This document shows, piece after piece, positions 1 through 8,700 of a stretch of 22,282 bases of DNA (within the stretch, counting starts at the first letter, position 1; the number at the start of each line of letters is the position of its first letter). Made by a program: the position numbers and the translations under genes. Source of the stretch: Paulinella micropora. Taxonomy: Eukaryota; Cercozoa; Imbricatea; Euglyphida; Paulinellidae. Under the pieces are notes generated by a model. It made no database searches. It was not told where the DNA came from and was given only the letters and a program-made list of their open reading frames with translations. The stretch lies in contig WBZZ01000400.1 of assembly GCA_019918135.1 (NCBI GenBank), positions 12,501 to 34,782 on the forward strand. The letters run 5' to 3'.

Positions 1-806
1 ACTCCCTCCATCCCCCTCAGCACCCCCCACAGCCATGCCACCGAGCCTCTGCATACTCAGCAACAGCTGCTTACGTCTCCCCTCATGCATGGGGCAATCC
101 CATAAGAAGTGCGCAAGGGACTCATTGACATCATCATGACAACAGAAGCAGCGAGGGGACATGCCACTGACCAACTTGCTGCGGTACAACCGAAGGCGGT
201 TGTTGCAGCTGAGCAACCTTCTCCGAAGCAGATTATAATGCGCATCATCAAGGGCTACCCATCTTGGGAACTCCTTAGTTCCAAAGACTTGTCTTAGGAT
301 GACTCGCAGGCCATCAGTAAGATCGCTGCCTGCCTCTCGCTTGTCCCACATCAGTTGCTGCACCATCTTGACGTCCTGCTGAAGGGCCCACTTGTCCACA
401 GTCGAACACCAACCCTCGAGGTCCTTCTCTGAGCCATTTAGGAGCTCCTGAAGCCCTTGTTGTAGATCCATTGAGTCCCTGATAGCGCCTTCGGCCTCCG
501 CAGTCCAGTCGGATTTGACTTGAGATGCGATGACAGGAAATCGCTTCTCCGGTAGAACACGCAGCCGTCCATAGAACTTCAGTTGCGCCGCCCGCCGCAA
601 ACGCTCCGCACTCAAAGAGCGCGCCAGAAAGAGTGTAATCCACTTGCTTGTCTTAGGGCTGATGCCGAGAATCATCCTCATGGGGCGCAGCATTGCTGCC
701 TCCAGCTTGGTGAGCTGCGATACGGGGGCACGCCAGACATCGAAGGCGTACTTCAGCTTGGCTCCCACAAGTTGATTCCAGCACATGAGACGATACCTAG
801 CTTGTA
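1..806 (-). pseudogene. LINE-1 C-terminal part with zinc-knuckle motif, cut by window edge
   Basis: Translating the minus strand from about 806 to position 1 gives one uninterrupted frame that aligns with LINE-2 residues of about 1194 to 1450. Landmarks are WNQLVGAKL (near 760-780), FPRWVALDDA, RRRLLSCNNRLRLYRSK and a CFCC...LAHFLWDC zinc-knuckle-like block (near 85-150). This is the CX2C...HX4C motif found at the end of many LINE reverse transcriptases, where it is thought to help bind template RNA or target DNA. The frame runs off the left edge, so the acidic tail seen in LINE-2 cannot be checked. Confidence 0.8.
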
Positions 807-808
807 TC

Positions 809-2100
809 TCACCTGCACCACAAAGAGTACCAACCTGCGGTGGCGACTTCAGTGACACGCGTAGCCCGCAGGGCCTGCTCCTTCCACTTCAGGTCGTCGG
901 TGATAACCACTCCCAGGTACTTGTACTGACTGGTGACACAAAGCTTCTGGCCGCGAAACCACACCACGGGCTCACCTCGCTCCCTGATACTTGGTCGTTT
1001 CGCCTTGCTCGACGTGTAAATGGGCATGATTTCCGTCTTGCCGGGCTTCAAGTTGACTTCCAGCCGGTAATCTTCCGCGAACTTGGCCACAACATTGACC
1101 ATCTTCTGGAGCTCGGTGCGACTGTGAGCGATGAGGGCCACGTCGTCCGCGTATAGAAGTGCCTTGATGTCGTTCAGCCGCTTCACATCCGTGATCTTGA
1201 GGGCACTCGCCAGCCGATCACACAGCTCATCCATAAAGACGTTGAAGAGTGTGGGAGAGAGAGGGGACCCCTGTTGGACGCCTACACCCTCCAGTACTTC
1301 GGGGGTGAGTGCTCCATCAACTAGCACTTGCGACGAAGTCTGCTCGTAGCACCTGCGTAGCGTGCGCCAGAACTTGCCCCTTACACCCAGCTTCCAGAGC
1401 CTCTCAAATAGACCATCTCTCCAAACAGACGGGAAAGCCTTGCGTAGATCGACGAACAGGACATACGACTCCCGCTTCTGCTGCTGACGCCCCTTCAACC
1501 TCTGCCAAAGGGTAAAGACCTGATCCGTAGTGCGACGCCCCGGGCGGAAGCCTCCCTGCTCTGGACGTAGCTTATCCGGGCCATCCACGAAGAGCGTTAG
1601 ACGAGTAGCTAATAAGGACAGATACAGCTTACCAAGGCAACTAATAATCGAGATATCCCTCCAGTTGTCAGGATCCGTAGGATCCCCACCCTTGGGGATA
1701 TTGACGATGATTCCCTTGCCCCAAGCTTTTGGAGTCCTCTCGGCTTCTCGAATCCAGTTGAAGTACTGCGTTAAGTAGCCATTGATGTAGGGGCCGCCAT
1801 ACTTGAGCATCTCGTTCTTCACTTTGTCCTCGCCACAAGCTTTGTGGTTATTCAGGGCACGTTGCCTTGCAAGGACCTCCTCTTGCGTGAACGGCTTGTC
1901 CAGCTCTTCGCAAGTGTCTTCACCTACTTCGTGCTCCTTCATAGCCCGGGCCACCTCATCTCTGAAGCGATCGTTCCAGTGGAACTGCCGCTTAGCTTCG
2001 GCTTCCTCCCACTCCAACGAGCCTGCTTCTGCACAGCACTCCACCACAACAGCCGCACTTGCCGGATTTTCCCGTGGCTTCACCGAATTTTCCGAATTTC
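809..2100 (-). pseudogene. LINE-1 reverse-transcriptase part
   Basis: This frame continues the endonuclease ORF after a frameshift near 2080-2100. The ORF is open as far as 2332, but residues above about 2100 are out-of-frame shadow of the endonuclease ORF. Reverse-transcriptase landmarks are in order: IPKGGDPTDP and NWRDISI, GFRPGRRTTDQ, motif A FVDLRKAFPS (near 1430-1457), motif B QQGSPLSP (near 1258-1278) and motif C YADD (near 1145-1156). All catalytic aspartates are present. The frame ends in TAG at 809, again because of a small indel: the homologous C-terminal region continues in another frame. The catalytic core looks intact, but the whole ORF cannot be translated as one protein. Confidence 0.88.
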
Positions 2101-4455
2101 CTCCCACCGAGCGACCTTTTCCGGCAGCGTACACGCCAGTGAGCCATCCTCCCTTTGCACCGGCGCGGAGACCTTCGTTCTGCGTGCCCCGCCAAGCCGC
2201 TTCGCGAGTAGCCAAAAGCGCTTTGAGGATTGCTCGCGTTGACATTTGACCGCTTCTTCCTGCACTTGCTTGAAGGAGGCGGACTTCTTGGCCCGAGTTA
2301 CCTTCCGAATTTGCTTGCGGAGCCGTAGCCAATTCAGACGGGCTTCCGCATTCGATTCATCCCTCCTGTATGCTGCGTAGGCCTCCCGGCGCTGTTGAAT
2401 GAGCTCCTTTAGCTCCCCGTCGAACCAATTGTTGGTGAAACGGGGTCGTATACATCTGGAGCCAAGGACCCGGTGCGCCGCCATTCGGAAGGACTGCGCC
2501 ACTCGCTCGGTGACGTCATCTACCACCCGTTGGCTGTCGGCACCACCCGATAGGTCAAGCTCAGGCAGCTGATGCACTCCAAGCTTCTGTAGGCAATGCT
2601 GGAATACGTCATCGAACTTGTCGCGTAGATAATCCAGCGCTTGCTTCGCAGCGTGATCATTACCCGAGACACCAGCACCAATAAGCTTATCAACACGAAA
2701 GGACCTGTAAGGTTTCGCAGCCCGCTTTGGCCGGCGCTGGCCGCTCCACGTCAGTTCGGCCCATACTGCCTTGTGGTCCGTATCAAGATCATCTTCGCAT
2801 ACTCCGAACTTTGCTCCAGATGCCAAGCCAGGCGACGCGCAGATGTAATCGAGGAGGTGCTTGCCTGTGCCCATGCCGCGCTGCTCACGCCGGGACCACC
2901 AGTAGGACCCTTCCACTGGGCACGAGAAGCCGCTCAGATTTCGCAGGCCCGAAGCGACGAGGACAGCCGCGAGTCTCTTGCCGTTCTCCGAACGTACCGG
3001 TGCTCCCTTATCATCGACCTCCCCGTGCTGACCGACGATGCCCTCCTCTTTTCGGCTGCATGCCGGCCCGAGCTTCGCGTTGGCATCCGCCACCGTGACC
3101 ACAAGACCTTTGGCTCCAAAAAAAGCTATAGCTGCCTGCCAGGCCGCATACGCCTCTGACGACTCTTCTTCCTGCGTTTCCTGGGGAAAGTAGCCGTTGC
3201 CCACATAGATATCCTGAGCGCCGGTAACACCCGAGGCGATACGCAGCCACACTTGCTGCCGGTGGTCGACGGGGGCTGACACCAGGTTGCAATACGGACC
3301 AAGGAAGTTAGCCACCGCGAATAGAACCCCACCCTTGCAGCGATTTTTCTCGCTGACCTCCGCAGGTTTTCCAAAAATCCGGAATCCATCCAGGCTGCAT
3401 TTGGAAAGTTGCTTCTTGCCCATGCGGTGCTCCTGAGCCCCGATGACTAGCCAGCCCTCGTGCTTGTAGAATGATGCCCATTCCGCCGTGCCTTCGTTGT
3501 CGTATCCCGTTTTACCCTGCCAGTTGTGACTCGCGACGAGTAGCTTGAAGCCGGTATCGAACTGCTTGGAGCGGTGCTTCTTGGCTCGTTTCCGGACCCG
3601 ACGGCCGCGCTTGGCTTCCGCCCTCGTGCTGCCCCCCTCTGCAGGTGCTTGCGCAGGTTGGTCCCCCACTGCACTGGCCGCCGAATGCAGGGGCACCACA
3701 TGCACATCAGCACACTCAGACACACACTTAGGTGCATCGGCAGCCAATTCCGAAGACACCACCTGCACATCATCGACACATTCTTCATGCAGAGGCAAGA
3801 CGCGATATCCCGTCGCAGCTTCCTCCTTCCGGACCGCCGCTTCCCCACGCAGATGGATGCGAATAAGCCTTCGGACACGTTCCCTGTCCCTGAACCTGCG
3901 CCCAAGGGCCACATTGACCCCTCTGCCGAAGAATTTGAGATGTTTGAGTTGCTGCAACGCCGTCTGCCTGCTGTCATCGTCCTCGTAGACCAGCTCCAGG
4001 TGACGAGACATTCGCTGGCCTTGCCACTCCATTACCGGGACCACCAGACCAAGACCGCTCATTTTGGAGGCGATCTCCTGTAGATTGGCGCGTTCTGAGA
4101 GCCCCCAGACAATCAGATTACGCCCGTCCTTGTCGTACCGATCTACCCGCCGGTACCGTCGAGGCGGCGGTGCCATCTGCCATATAGCGCCGCTCGCCTT
4201 ATGTTGAAGCGCCGACCCGTGTGCCAGGTTTGGGGAGGAAGGATGAGGCGCAGCTAAGATAGCCTCTCCACGTGGTTCAGGAATTCCGTCATATACTGGG
4301 ACATCGGGCCAGAGCGTCGAAGAGGCATTCCCACGGGGATTGTCCAGGTCTTCGGCGATTCTACCTTGTCCCATAAGGGCCACAGTGGTAGCTCCGTGCT
4401 TCGCGTATTTGTAATCTATTGAGAGTAGTAGACGGCAAATGTCGCTGGCCATCAC
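2080..4455 (-). pseudogene. LINE-1 N-terminal part: putative RNA-binding domain and APE-type endonuclease
   Basis: This 791-residue frame begins at the ATG at 4455. Near its start it shares YAK, MGQG and PRG blocks with the LINE-2 protein. An IVWGLS block (near 4100) starts a domain like the RRM-type fold of LINE ORF1 proteins; that assignment is tentative. The endonuclease follows, with the family's usual landmarks: SHNW (near 3525), GAQEH with the catalytic Glu (near 3432), VADANAKLG (near 3080), LDYI, and DTDHKAV with the terminal Asp-His (near 2775). In established families this domain nicks the target DNA for target-primed reverse transcription. The frame ends at a TGA near 2080, just where the reverse-transcriptase linker continues in another frame, so a single-base indel has split the original ORF. 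Confidence 0.85.
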
Positions 4456-5029
4456 CGCCGCGCCTCTTTACGCCGAGGAAAGCGCCCGTCCATGCAAATA
4501 GCATCGGCGGTATCTGTAACACACACTACACGCATTTCCGCCGGTGTCACTGGACGCTGCCGCGTCGCTTCGTGCCCTTCGGCGCCCGCCAGCACCCCCA
4601 GCGTCGCCAGAACCTGCCTCACGCACTACACACACTCTCCATCGCATCGCCAACGCCTCTACTCTCATGCCTTATGGACTTTCAGCTGCTCCTAACAATA
4701 CACATCATGAGGTACGGGTGTCCCCGAGTGGAGCCAGATCGGACGGCGTGCCGCTGAAACTCCTTCCCCCACGTGGGTATAGAAGGCGCGAACCTAGCGG
4801 TACCTATAGGGTCTTACAGACAAGTATAGTAATCCCAGCCGAAGCTGCTCAGTTAGAAATGCAACGGTGGAGGGTGTGAATGCATGGGGCAAGGCACGGC
4901 AACGCAGCAAGGCACTGGCAAGGCATTGCGACCGACTGAAGCCCCTCTCCAACGTGCGCTCATCATGTGTTCCAGTTAGGCAACCCCGAAGAAGCGAAGA
5001 TAGGGAGGAGACAAAACCCAGATAGGATG

Positions 5030-5115
5030 AAGATAGGATTAACATGAAGCCGAAATGGAGCCGAGTTGGAACAGGTCAACTCAGCCCCATCTCGGCTCAA
5101 TGTGAATCCTATCTT
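5030..5115. repeat. Long near-perfect hairpin: 39-nt arms, 8-nt loop
   Basis: The arm at 5030-5068 is the reverse complement of 5077-5115 at 33 of 39 positions, with the 8-nt spacer GAACAGGT. Both outer ends read AAGATAGGATT when oriented inward. Two related GATAGGAT copies lie just left, near 5005-5029. It sits inside the LINE-1 leader. Confidence 0.9.
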
Positions 5116-5191
5116 CAACCCATCTCGGTACTGTTTCCTCCGAATGCTCACCTCAACAAGATCACCAAACCGGAACTGGAAGCCCCCAGGC

Positions 5192-5328
5192 ATTTACTCG
5201 GCAGGAAATTCGGCGAAAATGGGCTAACCAGGAAACCAGACCCAAACCAACAGCCAAGAAAAACGAGCCAACCAACAATCCAACAGACAACCCCACAACC
5301 TGCCTGGCCGAACCCCTACCGAGTAAAT
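5192..5328. repeat. Spaced inverted repeat in LINE-1 leader
   Basis: Positions 5192-5213 (core ATTTACTCGGCAGG) and 5308-5328 (core CCTACCGAGTAAAT) are inverted copies of each other, 13 of 14 in the core, and extend to a shared TTCGG/CCGAA end. The spacer is about 94 nt and rich in CAA and CCA. Confidence 0.75.
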
Positions 5329-5444
5329 CCCCAGTTGAGAGTTGCGCATATCCCGGTGACCGCCCTCCCCAAGCGGTCACCTTCGTGGGGAGAGGCCCAA
5401 CCACCTCCTCTTCCCATGGAGTGCCATCTTGTGCACCCCCCAGA

Positions 5445-5445
<1 letters not shown>

Positions 5446-5484
<39 letters not shown>

Positions 5485-5520
5485 TAATAATAAATAATGA
5501 ATAATAATAATAATAATAAT
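5446..5520. repeat. (TAA)n tract, tail of LINE-2
   Basis: Imperfect TAA repeats with AACA, AAATAATGA interruptions. On the minus strand this is the (ATT)n tail of LINE-2. Its outer end directly abuts the 5' end of LINE-1. Confidence 0.95.
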
Positions 5521-5746
5521 AGACTTATCAGTCAATTGGCCTTTGATACTGTCGGACATGTGCCTCCATTGGTAGCACGGGCCGTTCGGTGACGCGGCTC
5601 CGCTCCAAAGACTCGACTGGCGTGCAATTGCAAATGAGCGTGCTGTGCATGTGCAAGTGGGTGCAAGGAGTGAGAGGAGTTATCTGCCGAGAAGAAGTCC
5701 GCGACGCTGCGCTGACCTCCACCTACAACAGATCTAGCCAGACATT
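5521..5746 (-). other. LINE-2 3'UTR with conserved 3'-end box
   Basis: This is the untranslated end between the TAG stop and the (ATT)n tail. The last 50 nt on the minus strand carry TGGAGGCACATGT (complement of 5556-5568), GCCAATTGAC and a final AAGTCT before the tail. The same arrangement ends LINE-3, and a related one ends SINE S1/S2 and element X. In LINE families such a 3' sequence is what the reverse transcriptase recognises. Confidence 0.8.
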
Positions 5747-8700
5747 CTACCTGACTAGGCCTTCCCTCCTCCTTCTACCCACCTCCTGAACGACCGTGAG
5801 GTCGATCACCACCTCCTCCTCCTCCGCCCCCTCTGCCTCCCTGATCTGCGCCTCCAACTCCTCCCACTCCTTCCAGATGGTGGCAACAAACCTTCCTAAC
5901 TCCTCCTCCACCTCTTCTGGGACAGGGATAAACAAAACGCCGAGCATCGCCGCCATCTTTTCATCCTCCCCCTTCAGCCATTCCTCTTTGAAGAGCTTCA
6001 TCTCCTCCTCCGCCTCCCGCAGTTCCCTGTGATAAAGCCCTCCTCGATTCAGCATGAGGGGCTGCCGGGCTTGCGCCTCATCGATAAACTTAAACAGTGC
6101 CTCACGAGAGCTCGCAAACGTTGGGCAACGCAGCAGGAAGTGACGTAACGACTCGTTAACCTCAGTGCCACACAAGGCGAAACAGCTTGAGCAGTCCGGC
6201 GAGCATGAGCCAAATTTGGATCGGTAGAGGCGAAGGCGATTGTTGCAGCTCAACAATCGCCTTCTGATAAGGTTGTGACTTCCCCCCTCCAGCGCCCGCC
6301 AACGTGGGAAAGCAGAGCGGGAAGACATCTGGCTAAGCAGCACCCTAAGCCCATCAGAGGGCTTAGCCTGCCGCTCCCAGCCAGCTACTTCCTGCCGGAC
6401 AGACCATTGCTTTACCACCTCGTTCCAGTTCGCCAGAGCGGCCCGCCAGTCCTTATCATCTACCGTGCCATCTTCGTTCACGACCCGCTTGAGCGCATCC
6501 AAGCCCTCCCGCAGCCTGTGATCTGCTAAGATCAAATTTTCCGTATCTTCCTTCCATTTGCACCGACCCGTGTTGTAAAGCCTGCGTGTTAGCGCTGTGT
6601 TGCCCAGTAACTCGATGCGCCCTAGGAACCGAAGCCGGGCCGCCTTGGCAAGGATGCTAAAACTCGGCGTGCGGCCTAAACCCCTGGTGATGCAGCCGCT
6701 TGTGCGCGTACCAACACCCAAGATGACCCGCAGGGGCGCTACCAACGCGCCCTCCAGCTTACTCAGCTTGTTGGCGCCCGGCAGATCCCAAAAAGCCGAT
6801 GCGTAAAGCAACTTTGCGCCAACCATTTGCTGCCAATTCATCAGCCGAAGACGCGCTGGAACTTCATGGGCAATCCAGAGGGGGTAGTAGGCAGCCGTTC
6901 CCACTACAGTGATTTCCGCCGCCCGCTTCGCTTGCGGTTTATCGGAGAGGGTGTCCGTGAGCAGAACTCCCAGGTATTTGTAGTGGTCGGTGACGTTGAG
7001 AACCTTGCCCCGGAACCTCACGCATGGGGGCGACTTTTTTGACTTGGCGTGCCCGTATATCGGCATGACTTCCGTCTTGCCCGGTTTCAGGTTGATTTCA
7101 AGCCGATAGTCCTCCACGAATGTCGCCACGACATTTACAATCTGTTGAAGCTCCGTGACACTATGCGCAATTACCGCAACGTCGTCGGCGTAAAGCAGGG
7201 TCCGTATGTCTTCGATGCGGTTGAGGTCCTCGATCTCCAACTCTTTCGCGATTCGGACCGTTAGCTCATCCATGAAGACGTTGAACAGCGACGGTGACAA
7301 CGGCGACCCTTGCTGAACTCCCATCTCTTCCAGCACTTCACCAGTGAGTTCGCCATCGACTAGCACTCGCGATGACGTTCTTCGGTAAAAACGCCGCAGA
7401 ATGCGATAGAACTTGCCCTGTACCCCCATCTGGGTTAGCCTCTGAAACAACCCGGCCCGCCAAACCGTAGGGAATGCCTTTCTCAGATCCACGAACAAAA
7501 CGAAAGAACGGAGGCCAGCTTGTTGTCTAAGGCGCAGACGCTCCTTAAGGACAAAAATCTGGTCCCCCGTACTACGTTTTGGCCGGAACCCACCCTGCTC
7601 TGGGCGAAGCCTGCCCGGCTGATCGATGAAAGCCGTAAGCCTCGCCGCCATAAGGGACAGATACATCTTACCCAGACAGCTCAGAATCGCGATGTCTCTC
7701 CAATTTTCCGGATCGGTTGGGTCGCCTCCTTTTGGGATGTTGACGATAATCGCTTTGCCCCAGTCGCTGGGGGTGTATTCGCACGATTTCAACCAGTTGA
7801 AGAAGCGCACCAGAAAGCTCACAATCCGCGTGCCTCCGTACTTGAGCATCTCGTTCTTGATCTTATCCGGTGAGCACGCTTTGTGATTCTGGAGATTTTC
7901 CTGGCAGAGCTCCACTTCCTTCTCGGTGTAATCATAGTCCAGCGGGCCCGTCTCAGTCCGGATCTCCTCGGCTTGCGCCATGGCCTCGAATTGGTCGCGC
8001 AGGTTGTCGTTATACTGGAAGGTTTCGCGGGCCTTCCGCTCGGGCTCAATCCGCGCTGCTTCCTCATCGGAACCGACTTCCTCTACACATGCATCCTCCA
8101 AAAACTGGTTTTCTTTGGGGACCACCATACGTCGGCGGTATTCTTCCCATTCTTGCAGTTTTTCCCGGAGTGTGCATGCCAGAGTGCCATCGGGCTTCCG
8201 AACAGGAGCAGAAGCTTTGGACCGCCGAACCCCGCCCAAACGCTTTGACAGCTTCCAGTACGTGGCCATGGTAGCGCTCCTGAAGTTGGCAGCGGTGTCA
8301 TTCTGGACCCGCTTCCACGCTTGCTCCTTCTTCTCCTTGCATAACCTTCTGACCGCCTTCCTCGCTTCTTTATATCTTTGCCAGGCCTCTCGGTTGGCCT
8401 CATTCCTTCGCCAGAGGCCGTATGCCTCTCTCCGTCGCGCAATCGCTTCCCTAAGACTCTCATCAAACCATGCATTAGTAAACCCTGGCCTAATCACCCG
8501 AACTCCCAAGACCTTCGCGGCTGCGCCCGTGAAAGCTCGGACCACTAAGCTAGCGACCCTATCTACCTCCTGCTGAAGCTCATCCGGGTCCTCCACTGCT
8601 GATAGATCTGGGAGGCCATCTGGCAACAGCCCCGATATACCAGCTGCAAAGGTCTCGTCGTACTTCAACCTAAGCTTAGACAGCTCACTCTCCTTACCCT

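Larger units (their letters stand above)
1..5444 (-). mobile_element. LINE-1: diverged non-LTR retrotransposon, 3' end beyond window
   Basis: The element has a 5' non-coding leader of about 990 bp (4456-5444), an endonuclease-bearing reading frame (2080-4455), a reverse-transcriptase frame (809 to about 2100) and a C-terminal frame (1 to about 806), all on the minus strand. It has the same domain order as LINE-2, but the protein is clearly diverged and the leaders show no similarity by eye. Its 5' end is set where the (ATT)n tail of LINE-2 stops: it starts with six G (minus strand, 5436-5441) followed by a short hairpin, as copy B also does. Two frameshifts make it a decayed copy. Its 3' end lies left of the window. 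Confidence 0.85.
4456..5444 (-). other. Leader (5'UTR) region of LINE-1, no gene
   Basis: This 990-bp stretch lies between the LINE-1 start codon and the end of the LINE-2 (ATT)n tail. No open frame in it looks like a protein. It holds a strong hairpin (5030-5115), a spaced inverted repeat (5192-5213 with 5308-5328) and a cluster of short GGCAA-type direct repeats near 4883-4930. I infer that it is the promoter-bearing leader of LINE-1. It shows no similarity by eye to the LINE-2 leader. Confidence 0.6.

Noticed and set aside
7980..8576. 198-residue plus-strand frame, and its twin at 15766-16428
   Set aside because: Both are antisense shadows of the LINE ORF; the repeat of the shadow simply follows from the LINE-2/LINE-3 duplication.
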